Translations under genes and position numbers: made by a program
The notes under the pieces: model-generated
What the model was told of the DNA's origin: nothing
The model's input: only the letters and a program-made list of their open reading frames with translations
Database searches by the model: none
Shown here: positions 56,109 to 64,000 of the stretch, piece by piece
How positions within the stretch are numbered: position 1 is the first letter of the stretch
Layout: each line of letters begins with the position of its first letter
DNA from: Longimicrobiales bacterium
Lineage (GTDB): Bacteria > Gemmatimonadota > Gemmatimonadetes > Longimicrobiales > Gaopeijiaceae
Direction: 5' to 3'
Length of the DNA stretch: 64,000 bases
NCBI GenBank assembly: GCA_028279425.1
Contig: JANQNV010000134.1
Span: 1-64,000 of the forward strand

Positions 56109-56917
56109 CCGATCGTCACTCCGCGGTCGGAATCCGAGATGAACTTGAGGAAGTGCCGCACCTCGGGGATCTGCTCGACGACCTCTTCGGCGCGGGCCAC
56201 ACCCTGACTCACGTTGAGTCCCGACTGAAACACGGCGCGGTACGCCTGCTTGAGCGCCTTGCGCACCTCCGACGAGAAACCGCGGCGCTCGAGGCCCACC
56301 GAGTTGAGGCCGTAGAGCTTGGGCGGGTTGCCGGCGGCACGGCAGTAGGGCGGGATGTCCTGGGGAATGCGCGAACCGCCACCCACGAAGGCGTGCGCCC
56401 CGATCCGAACGAACTGGTGGATCGGGGTGATTCCACCGACGGTGGCCCAGTCCTGGATCACCACGTGGCCGGCCATATTGACCGAGTTGGCCAGGATCAC
56501 GTGATTGCCGAGCTCGCAGTCGTGGGCCACGTGCACGTACGCCATCAGAAGGCAGTCGCTCCCCACCGCGGTCCGGCCGCTCGCCGACGTGCCCCGGTTC
56601 AGAGTGACGTATTCCCGGATGACGGTGCGGTCTCCGATCTCGAGAACCGTGGCCTCGCCCTTGAACTTCAGGTCCTGCGGATCGGTGCCCAGGACGGCTC
56701 CCGCGAAGATCCGGCACTCCTCGCCCACCGTGGTGTCGCGCTCCACATGGACGTGGGGCCCGAGCGTGGTGCCCGCCCCGATCGTGACCCGCGGGCCGAC
56801 GACGGCGTACGGGCCCACGTCGACGCCGGGCCCGAGCTCGGCCGAGGCGTCCACCAGCGCCGTGGGGTGAATCCGCGTCTCCGGTCTCGCACCGGCCTCC
56901 ACATTGGGCTCCCTCAT
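56105..56917 (-). CDS. lpxA: UDP-N-acetylglucosamine acyltransferase
   Basis: Left-handed beta-helix hexapeptides; HVAHDCELGNHVILANSVNMAGHV. Confidence 0.95.
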   Translation of the reverse strand: MREPNVEAGARPETRIHPTALVDASAELGPGVDVGPYAVVGPRVTIGAGTTLGPHVHVERDTTVGEECRIFAGAVLGTDPQDLKFKGEATVLEIGDRTVIREYVTLNRGTSASGRTAVGSDCLLMAYVHVAHDCELGNHVILANSVNMAGHVVIQDWATVGGITPIHQFVRIGAHAFVGGGSRIPQDIPPYCRAAGNPPKLYGLNSVGLERRGFSSEVRKALKQAYRAVFQSGLNVSQGVARAEEVVEQIPEVRHFLKFISDSDRGVTIG

Positions 56918-58203
56918 CGGTCCATGATCCGCGCCATGAGATCGGCCTCGGCCGCGACGTTTCCGTCGACGCGGCCCACGCCCCGCATGCGGCACACGTG
57001 CCGCCGAAACTGGATGAGCTCGAGTTCGAAGACGATCTGATCGCCGGGCGTCACCGGCCGGCGCCACTTCACGTTGTCGAGCGACATGAAGTAGACCACC
57101 TTCGAATCCGGGTCGTCGACCTGATCCATCAGGAGAAGGCCGCCCACCTGGGCCATCGCCTCGATGATGAGCACCCCCGGCATGATCGGGTGCCCCGGGT
57201 AGTGTCCCTGGAAGAAGGGTTCGTTGATCGTGACGTTCTTGATGCCCACGATCCGCTTGCCCTTCTCGTAGCCGGTGATGCGATCGACGAGGAGCATCGG
57301 GTACCGGTGCGGCAGGTATTCCATGATCCGGGACGTGTCGACGATCGGCTGCCCGCCGTTGTAGAGCGCGTGATCCACCAGCGTCCGCGCCAGTGCCATG
57401 TTTCCGGCGTGACTCGGCCGCTCGGCCACGATGTGGCCCCGAATGCGCGCTCCCGTCAGCGCGAGATCGCCGATGATGTCACCGGCCTTGTGGCGGATGA
57501 ACTCGTCGTCGAACCGGAGTCCCCCGTCGTTGATCACTGCGTGGTCGTCGAGGATCACGGCGTTGTCGAGCGACGACCCCTGCGCCAGCCCCCTCGCTCG
57601 CAGCGCGTCGGCGTCGGCCTTGAAGCCGAAGGTCCGCGCTGGGGCGATCTCGCGGGCGAAGTGCTCGCCGTCGGTCTTGTAGCTGCCGAACATGCGGCCG
57701 ATCGCCGGGTGGTCGAAGTCGATCGTGGCTGAAATCCGCAATCCGTCGGCCGGCGTCGCGACGTAGGAGGGCCCCTTCTTGTCGGCCACCTGTACCGGCC
57801 CGAGCACTTCGATCACCCGAGGCTCGGCCTCCTGCTCCACGACGCCCGCCTCTCGTATCGCATCGTAGAACGGGAGGAACGAGCCATCCATGATGGGCGT
57901 CTCGGGCCCGTCGATCTCGACGATCACATTGTCGACGTCGAGCGCCTGAATCGCGGCCATGAGATGCTCGACGGTGGCCACCCGTACATCGCCCTCGCCG
58001 AGGGTGGTGCCGTGGTCCGTGCCGACCACCCGGTCGACGCGAGCCCGCACCTCGGGAGCGCCGTCGAGGTCGGTGCGCCGGAAGCGTCGCCCGGAGTCCG
58101 GATCGGCAGGGAGGAGGGTGATTCGGGCGGGTTCGCCGGAGTGGGTGCCGACCCCCTCGAGGGTCACGGACGTCGCCAGGGTCTGCTGCCGGAGTTCGCT
58201 CAT
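56914..58203 (-). CDS. lpxC/fabZ: bifunctional LpxC deacetylase/FabZ dehydratase
   Basis: LpxC: EGVGTHSGEPARI, ATVEHLMAAI, HKAGDIIGDLAL; FabZ: LPHRYPMLLVDRI, FFQGHYPGHPIMPGVLIIEAMAQVGG. Confidence 0.95.
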   Translation of the reverse strand: MSELRQQTLATSVTLEGVGTHSGEPARITLLPADPDSGRRFRRTDLDGAPEVRARVDRVVGTDHGTTLGEGDVRVATVEHLMAAIQALDVDNVIVEIDGPETPIMDGSFLPFYDAIREAGVVEQEAEPRVIEVLGPVQVADKKGPSYVATPADGLRISATIDFDHPAIGRMFGSYKTDGEHFAREIAPARTFGFKADADALRARGLAQGSSLDNAVILDDHAVINDGGLRFDDEFIRHKAGDIIGDLALTGARIRGHIVAERPSHAGNMALARTLVDHALYNGGQPIVDTSRIMEYLPHRYPMLLVDRITGYEKGKRIVGIKNVTINEPFFQGHYPGHPIMPGVLIIEAMAQVGGLLLMDQVDDPDSKVVYFMSLDNVKWRRPVTPGDQIVFELELIQFRRHVCRMRGVGRVDGNVAAEADLMARIMDR

Positions 58204-58249
58204 GCGGCTAATGTAATCCTTCTGTTACCCGGGGCGAACCAACGGCTCA

Positions 58250-59299
58250 TCACGCCTCCTCCAGAGCGGCGAGGCGCGCCTCGAGCGCCTTCACCCGGGC
58301 GACCAACTTGGGCAGACGCTCGACGGCGGCGCGGCTGCGGAGGAACTCCCGATGGGGGCGCGAAGGTGCCCCGGAGACCGTCTCGCCTGCCGGTACGTCG
58401 CGGAAGACGGCGGCCTTGGCCGCGATCTTCGCGCCGTCGCCCACGCGCAGGTGGCCGATGATCCCAGCCTGTCCGCCCATGACGACCCCCGTGCCGAGGC
58501 GGGTCGATCCGGCGATGCCGACACAGGCCGCCACGGCGCAGTGCGGGCCGAGACGTACGTTGTGCGCGATCTGTACGAGGTTGTCGATCTTCGTGCCGCG
58601 GCCGATGACGGTCTTGCCGATGCTCCCGCGGTCGATCGTGCTGTTGGCGCCGATCTCGACGTCGTCGCCGATCACGCACTGACCAACCTGCGGCACCTTT
58701 TGATGCCCGCCCGCGGCCCAGGCGTACCCAAATCCGTCGGCTCCGACACGCGCACCGGCGTGCAAGACGACGCGGTCGCCCAGCTCGGCGCCGGGGTACA
58801 ATACGGCGTGTGGGTGCAGCACGCAGTCTTCGCCTACGGTCGCGCCTCGGCCGACGACCACGTGGGCACCGATCCGGGACCGGGCACCGACGACCGAACC
58901 GGCCTCGAGCACGGCGTACGGGCCGACTTCGATCCCCTCGCCGAGCTCCACTTCGTCGCCGACCACCGCGGTCGGGTGCACGCCGGGGACGGGCGGCTGG
59001 GGAGGATACATCGCCACGAGGAGCCCCTGGAGGGCCCGGTGTCCATCGGCAACGACCACTCGCGGCCGGTCGGGATCCACCTGGTCGGCGAACTCGGGCG
59101 TCACGAGAAAGGCCGCGGCGCCCGACTCCTGGGCGCCAGCCAGGTAGCGGCGGTCCGCCAGGAATCCGATCGAGGCATCGTCGGCCTCGCCGACGGGGCT
59201 CACGCGGGTCACGACCACCTCGCCGTCTCCGACCAAGTCGCCGTCGACCGCCTCGGCCACGCGCCGCAGCGTCCACGGCTGCGGTTGTTCGACGCTCAT
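58250..59299 (-). CDS. lpxD: UDP-3-O-acylglucosamine N-acyltransferase
   Basis: Hexapeptide repeats, [49 protein letters not shown]. Confidence 0.95.
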   Translation of the reverse strand: MSVEQPQPWTLRRVAEAVDGDLVGDGEVVVTRVSPVGEADDASIGFLADRRYLAGAQESGAAAFLVTPEFADQVDPDRPRVVVADGHRALQGLLVAMYPPQPPVPGVHPTAVVGDEVELGEGIEVGPYAVLEAGSVVGARSRIGAHVVVGRGATVGEDCVLHPHAVLYPGAELGDRVVLHAGARVGADGFGYAWAAGGHQKVPQVGQCVIGDDVEIGANSTIDRGSIGKTVIGRGTKIDNLVQIAHNVRLGPHCAVAACVGIAGSTRLGTGVVMGGQAGIIGHLRVGDGAKIAAKAAVFRDVPAGETVSGAPSRPHREFLRSRAAVERLPKLVARVKALEARLAALEEA

Positions 59300-59382
59300 G
59301 AGATCTCTTTCCCCTCGTGCTGGTGGTTCAACGCTCTACATGAAGAAGGCCCGGCCCGCCTGGGTGGCGCGGGACCGGGCAT

Positions 59383-59514
59383 AGAAGGCTGTTGAAGAAG
59401 TAGGGAGGGTATGACGACGGGGTCTTCCGGCTCCAGGCAAGCCGGAGCCCCGCCGACGTAGCCGTAGCTACTTCAAGGGAGCTCCAACGCGGCAAACTTC
59501 TTCAACAGCCTTCT
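59383..59514. mobile_element. MITE-like non-autonomous element, 132 bp
   Basis: 19-bp perfect terminal inverted repeats AGAAGGCTGTTGAAGAAGT (59383-59401) / ACTTCTTCAACAGCCTTCT (59496-59514). Confidence 0.55.
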
Positions 59515-59539
59515 GGAGCCTCATTCGGCAAGCCGACGC

Positions 59540-60097
59540 CTACGCGCCGCCCCCGGGGGCTCCCGCCCCGGCCGCGCCAGGACCGGCCGCCGCCGCCTGA
59601 AGGCGCCGCAATACCTCGTCGTTGAGGTCGAGCGTGGGGTCTGCCGCGACGATCGAGCCGTCGGCCACATCGAAGATCAGGCTGTAGCCGCCCTCGACGC
59701 GGATCTGCTCGATCACCTCCGAGACACGGTCCATGATCGGCTGCACGAGCTCGGCGCGCCGCGCCGACGCCTGTTCGTCGAGCGCACCCGCCATCTGCTG
59801 AAGCGCCTCGCGCCGCTGCAGAATCTCCTGCTCGCGCCGCTGTTTCGCCTCGGGAGAGAGGGTCAGCGCCTGGGCCTCGTACGCCGTGATCATCTGGTCG
59901 AGCGAGTCGGTGGCCGGCTGAATCTGCGCCCGCATGGCCGCGAGATCACGATCGAACTGCTGGGCCGCCTCACGGGCCCCCGGCGCCTGGTCCAGGATGG
60001 CCGCCGAGTTGATGTAGCCGAACTTCGCGCCCGACTGGCCGGCGGCCGGAAGAGCGGTCGCGCTAACGAGAGCGAGAAGGAAGGCGAAACGTCGCAT
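59540..60097 (-). CDS. OmpH/Skp-family periplasmic chaperone
   Basis: MRRFAFLLALVSATALPAAGQSGAKFGYINSAAILDQAPGAREAAQQFDRDLA. Confidence 0.9.
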   Translation of the reverse strand: MRRFAFLLALVSATALPAAGQSGAKFGYINSAAILDQAPGAREAAQQFDRDLAAMRAQIQPATDSLDQMITAYEAQALTLSPEAKQRREQEILQRREALQQMAGALDEQASARRAELVQPIMDRVSEVIEQIRVEGGYSLIFDVADGSIVAADPTLDLNDEVLRRLQAAAAGPGAAGAGAPGGGA

Positions 60098-60144
60098 GAT
60101 GGAGAACTCCGTGTTGTTCCGGCGGTTCAACGGTCCGGCAGTGG

Positions 60145-62586
60145 TCAGAAGCCCGGGCCCATCCGGAAATGTAGCTGCCAGCCCGGTATGGTCTTATCGA
60201 ATCCATACGCATAGTCCAGACCAATGGGTCCAAACGGCGTAACCAACTGTACCCCGAAGCCGGCTCCACGATACAGACGAGCGGGGTCGATATCGAGCGG
60301 ATCGCTCCAGACGTTTCCGGCGTCCATGAAGGCCTGGATAGAGATGTTGTCGTTGAGCCGCATGGCCAGCTCGGCCGTGATGGTCAGGAACGAGTCCCCG
60401 AGACGGTTGATGTCGGAAATCCCACCCGACCGCTCGGGGAAGAAGCCGAACGGGGTGATCGACGTCTCGTCGTACCCACGCAGCTGCTGCCCGAACTGCA
60501 CGCCTCCCATCCAGAAACGATCGAAGGGGAAGTTGCTCGGGTCGCCGAAGATCGCACCCGCATTCACGGAGGTCCCGAAGGCGAAGATGATCGGCCGCCC
60601 ACCGTCCGGGCCGTCGCCGCCGACCTGTCCCACCGGCACCCACCAGGTGCCGTCCACCAGGTGGCGGGTGAAGTTACCATCCCCGCCGAGGAGGCCCCCG
60701 TTCAACTCGACATTCCAGCTCAGACGCGATCCCGAGAAGGGGAAGATCGGGTGGTTGAGGGTCGTGCGCGTGATCCCCAACTGGAACTGGCTCTGCGTGC
60801 CCGGCGGCAAGCCGAAGAGCGACTGGTCATTGCTCGACTGAGCCAGGTCGTAGGTGGTCCGCGCGATCGAGTAGCCGGCGAATAGCCGGGTGCGCGTCGC
60901 CCCCGGAATCGGGATCCCGAAGCGGAGCGAGCCACCCACCCGGCGACGCTGACCCGACTGAAACGAGAAGAAGCGGTCGCGTGCGTTGAAGAGCGAGATC
61001 GTGCCGTTCGTGCGCGTCTGGAACAGCTGGGGGTCGGTGTACGTCACCGTGAAGTTGTTGACGAACCGACCGAAGTCCCAGCGCAAACTGCCCGACTTCG
61101 CCTGCCCGAAAAGGTTGGGCTGGTCGTACCCGATGAAGCCGGCGAGCCCGATGCCGCCGCCGACCGAGGTACCGAAGTTGATGGCCCCGGTCTGCTTCTC
61201 GACCACCTCGAAGGTGATGTCGACCTCACCCGTCTCCTGATTCGGATCCACATTCGGGAACGGGAGCGGGGCCTCGAAGAACCCCAGCGAACTGATCCCC
61301 TGATAGCTCTGAAGCAGCCGATCCTGGCTGTACACGTCGCCCGGGAGCACAACGATCTGATCGCGGATCACCCGTTCGTAGGTGTAGTCGTTCCCCTGGA
61401 TCGCGATGTTGCCGATGTAGGCGGGTTGCCCCTCCTGCACCTGGAGGGTCAGCGCCACCGTGGGATCTTCACCCTCGGCCGACGGCGGCCGCTTTTCGAT
61501 GATGGGCTGCGTCCCGGCGAAGATGTAGCCGGCGTTGTAATAGAGTTGCTGGATACTCTGCTCCGCCGCCTCGAAGGCGAGCTGGTCGAACACCCGACCG
61601 AGCGTCTCCTCCTCTTCGAGCGCCGCGCCACCGAACCCGAGCGAACGCAGAAGCCCTCCGCGCTGCGGGAGGAAGAACCGCTCGAGGCGCTCGTCTTCGA
61701 AGTACTGGTTGCCCTCGATGCTGAGTGCCGCGATGCGGTACTGAGGCCCCTCGTCGAGTTCGAGTTCGACCCTCGCCTTGCCGGAGGTCGGATCGATGAT
61801 CAGGGTGTCGGAGAGGACCCGCATGTCGAGGTAGCCACGCGAGGCGTACAGCTGCGGAATGCGCGTGGCCCGGTCCAGCTCGAACGACTCTTCGTCGAAC
61901 TCACCCGAGCGGAACCACCAGAATCCCTCCGGTCGGGTCCCCATGGCAGCGACGATGTCTTCGGTGGCGATCGCGTTGTTTCCACGCACGACGACATCGG
62001 CGACCGTGACCCGGTTCCCCTCGGCGACCTCGAAGAGCAGGTCGACCACATTCTGCTCTTCGAGCCCCGGCACGGGCACCAACTGCTCCTCGATCGAGGC
62101 GAACGGAATGCCCTCTTCGGCGAGGGCGGCCCGTACGAGCGATTTCGCCCGCACCACCGCCTGATCGTCGTACGGGGCTCCCGCGCGCACGCCCGCCGAG
62201 TCGGTCACCAAGTCGGGGTCGGCGTTTTGGAGCCCCACGATGTCGACGTTGCGCACCATCGCCTGCTCGGACACCTCGATGCGCAGGATGCCGTGCCCCA
62301 CCGGGCCGGCGTCTCGGGCGAAGATCAGCACGTCGGCGAAGGCGCCGCTCCCCCACATCGTGCGCTGGGCGTCCTGCACCTGCGACACTCGCACGGAGTC
62401 CCCTACCTGGAACGGCAGGAGACCCACGATATCGTCGCGGCTGATACGCCGGTTGCCCTCCACCTCGATGGAGTCGACGACCAGCAGGAAGGCCTGTTGG
62501 CCCGAAGCCGGCACCGCCGCGAAGAGCGACACCACGACGGCCACCACGAGGCCCCACGGCCTCGACCACCCCACATGTCCCACCAT
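60145..62586 (-). CDS. bamA: outer-membrane assembly factor BamA
   Basis: Five POTRA-like repeats plus Omp85 barrel, ending in aromatic residue (FRMGPGF). Confidence 0.95.
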   Translation of the reverse strand: MVGHVGWSRPWGLVVAVVVSLFAAVPASGQQAFLLVVDSIEVEGNRRISRDDIVGLLPFQVGDSVRVSQVQDAQRTMWGSGAFADVLIFARDAGPVGHGILRIEVSEQAMVRNVDIVGLQNADPDLVTDSAGVRAGAPYDDQAVVRAKSLVRAALAEEGIPFASIEEQLVPVPGLEEQNVVDLLFEVAEGNRVTVADVVVRGNNAIATEDIVAAMGTRPEGFWWFRSGEFDEESFELDRATRIPQLYASRGYLDMRVLSDTLIIDPTSGKARVELELDEGPQYRIAALSIEGNQYFEDERLERFFLPQRGGLLRSLGFGGAALEEEETLGRVFDQLAFEAAEQSIQQLYYNAGYIFAGTQPIIEKRPPSAEGEDPTVALTLQVQEGQPAYIGNIAIQGNDYTYERVIRDQIVVLPGDVYSQDRLLQSYQGISSLGFFEAPLPFPNVDPNQETGEVDITFEVVEKQTGAINFGTSVGGGIGLAGFIGYDQPNLFGQAKSGSLRWDFGRFVNNFTVTYTDPQLFQTRTNGTISLFNARDRFFSFQSGQRRRVGGSLRFGIPIPGATRTRLFAGYSIARTTYDLAQSSNDQSLFGLPPGTQSQFQLGITRTTLNHPIFPFSGSRLSWNVELNGGLLGGDGNFTRHLVDGTWWVPVGQVGGDGPDGGRPIIFAFGTSVNAGAIFGDPSNFPFDRFWMGGVQFGQQLRGYDETSITPFGFFPERSGGISDINRLGDSFLTITAELAMRLNDNISIQAFMDAGNVWSDPLDIDPARLYRGAGFGVQLVTPFGPIGLDYAYGFDKTIPGWQLHFRMGPGF

Positions 62587-62594
62587 TCGAGCGC

Positions 62595-64000
62595 TCAGGT
62601 CTGAGGCGAAGTCGAGCCCGTGCGAAGCTGCAGCGCCTCGCCGTCTTCGTCGATGTCGACCTCGATCTCGTCTCCGGCCGAGAATTCGGCCACGAGGATC
62701 TTCTCGGAGAGCGGGTCTTCCAGATATCGCTGAATCGCCCGCTTGAGCGGACGGGCACCGAACTTCTCGTCGTAGCCGTGATCGACCAGGAAGTCGACCG
62801 CGGCGTCGGTCAGGCGAAGCGTCATGGACTCCTCGCTCAGCCGCTCCTTCACGTCGGCGAGAAGAATGTGGACGATCTCGCCGATCTCGGACTTCGAAAG
62901 CGGATGGAAGACGATGGTGTCGTCCACCCGATTGAGGAACTCGGGGTTGAAGGCCCGCTCGATCTCGTCGCGGACCTTGTCCTTCATGATCTCGTAGCTG
63001 GTCTGCGGGTCGCTGGCCTGGAAGCCGACCCCGCCCCCCTTCGAGATGTCCCGCGCACCGAGGTTGGACGTCATGATCAACACGGTGTTCTTGAAGTCGA
63101 TCACCCGGCCGTAGTTGTCGGTGAGGTGCCCTTCGTCGAGCACCTGCAGCAGGATGTTGAAGACATCGGGGTGGGCCTTCTCGATCTCGTCGAGCAGGAC
63201 CACGGAGTAGGGACGACGGCGCACCGCCTTGGTCAGCGCACCGGAGTCCTCGTAGCCGACGTATCCGGGAGGCGCGCCGATCAGACGCGACACGGAGAAC
63301 TTTTCCATGTACTCGCTCATGTCGACGCGGATCAGGGCGTCGCGATCCGCGAACAGGAACTCCGCGAGGGCACGCGCGAGCTCGGTCTTACCGACACCCG
63401 TGGGGCCGGAGAAGATGAACGAACCGATCGGACGCTTGGGGTCCTTCAGTCCTGCGCGCGAGCGGCGAATCGCCCGACTGATCGCATGGATCGCGTCGTC
63501 CTGACCGACCACCCGCTTGTGCAGCTCGTCTTCCATGGCGACGAGGCGCTCCGTCTCGGCCTGCGCGATGCGCGTGACCGGGATGCCCGTCCAGCGGCCT
63601 ACGATGAAGGCGACGTCTTCCGACGAGATCTCGGGGCGGTGGCGCTTGCGCTCCTCCTCCCACTCCTCCTGGCGGATCTTGATCCGCTGAAGAAGATCGC
63701 GCTCGTCGTCACGCAGCTCGGCGGCGCGCTCGAAGTCCTGGTCCTTGATGGCCTCTTCCTTCCGCTCGGCGATGCCCTGGAGCTCGTCCTTGAGCTCGCC
63801 CACCTCGGGCGGGGGCACCTGCGAAGCGATCCTTGCCCGGGCGCCGGCCTCGTCGATGACGTCGATGGCCTTGTCCGGGAGGAAGCGATCGGTGATGTAG
63901 CGCTCGGCGAGCTTGGCCGCCTGCTCGAGGGCCTCGTCGGGGATCACGATCCGGTGGTGGTCCTCGTAGTGCGGGCGAAGACCCTTGAGGATCTCGACCG
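62595..64000 (-). CDS. clpC: ATP-dependent Clp protease ATPase subunit ClpC (partial, runs off right edge)
   Basis: UVR motif AIKDQDFERAAELRDDERDL; Walker A GPTGVGKTELARALAEFLF; frame open to base 64000. Confidence 0.9.
   Translation of the reverse strand, partial: VEILKGLRPHYEDHHRIVIPDEALEQAAKLAERYITDRFLPDKAIDVIDEAGARARIASQVPPPEVGELKDELQGIAERKEEAIKDQDFERAAELRDDERDLLQRIKIRQEEWEEERKRHRPEISSEDVAFIVGRWTGIPVTRIAQAETERLVAMEDELHKRVVGQDDAIHAISRAIRRSRAGLKDPKRPIGSFIFSGPTGVGKTELARALAEFLFADRDALIRVDMSEYMEKFSVSRLIGAPPGYVGYEDSGALTKAVRRRPYSVVLLDEIEKAHPDVFNILLQVLDEGHLTDNYGRVIDFKNTVLIMTSNLGARDISKGGGVGFQASDPQTSYEIMKDKVRDEIERAFNPEFLNRVDDTIVFHPLSKSEIGEIVHILLADVKERLSEESMTLRLTDAAVDFLVDHGYDEKFGARPLKRAIQRYLEDPLSEKILVAEFSAGDEIEVDIDEDGEALQLRTGSTSPQT

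Noticed and set aside
54039-56207. 722-aa plus-strand ORF
   Set aside because: Antisense to lpxB and the Gfo/Idh gene; no domain-like sequence

Overview
High-GC chromosomal window from a Gram-negative bacterium. Gene content (PadR plus ADOP-type MacB/FtsX permease, beta-propeller lipoproteins, lpx/bam/skp cluster with an LpxC-FabZ fusion, BshC) suggests Gemmatimonadota or a relative; this is an inference. Roughly 0-9.2 kb and 25.3-64 kb are chromosomal, with long co-oriented minus-strand housekeeping runs: pcm-surE-merR-gpsA-plsY-der-DUF512; gltX-uvrC-murJ; bshC-rlmH-nadB-lpxK-DUF374-lpxB-Gfo/Idh-lpxA-lpxC/fabZ-lpxD-skp-bamA-clpC. The most notable content is a ~16 kb integrative element (about 9,286-25,274). 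It is bounded by a 43-bp perfect direct repeat derived from the 3' half of an intact tRNA-Arg(CCT) gene, with paired arm-site-like repeats just inside both ends, a tyrosine integrase, a divergent repressor switch, a CHC2/Toprim/RecA-like primase-helicase followed by an iteron-like array, a tape-measure protein and an S49 protease fused to an HExxH domain. No recognisable large terminase, portal, capsid or lysis gene is present, so it looks like a phage satellite or a strongly reduced prophage. Both ends carry defence-like cargo: a HEPN-like protein, a small partner and a trypsin-like protease at the left; DUF4238, an HTH protein and a NYN nuclease at the right. Other finds are a nonsense-disrupted VapC remnant, a MITE-like element with 19-bp perfect terminal inverted repeats, a three-unit palindromic repeat array upstream of tRNA-Arg, and a Gfo/Idh oxidoreductase between lpxA and lpxB.
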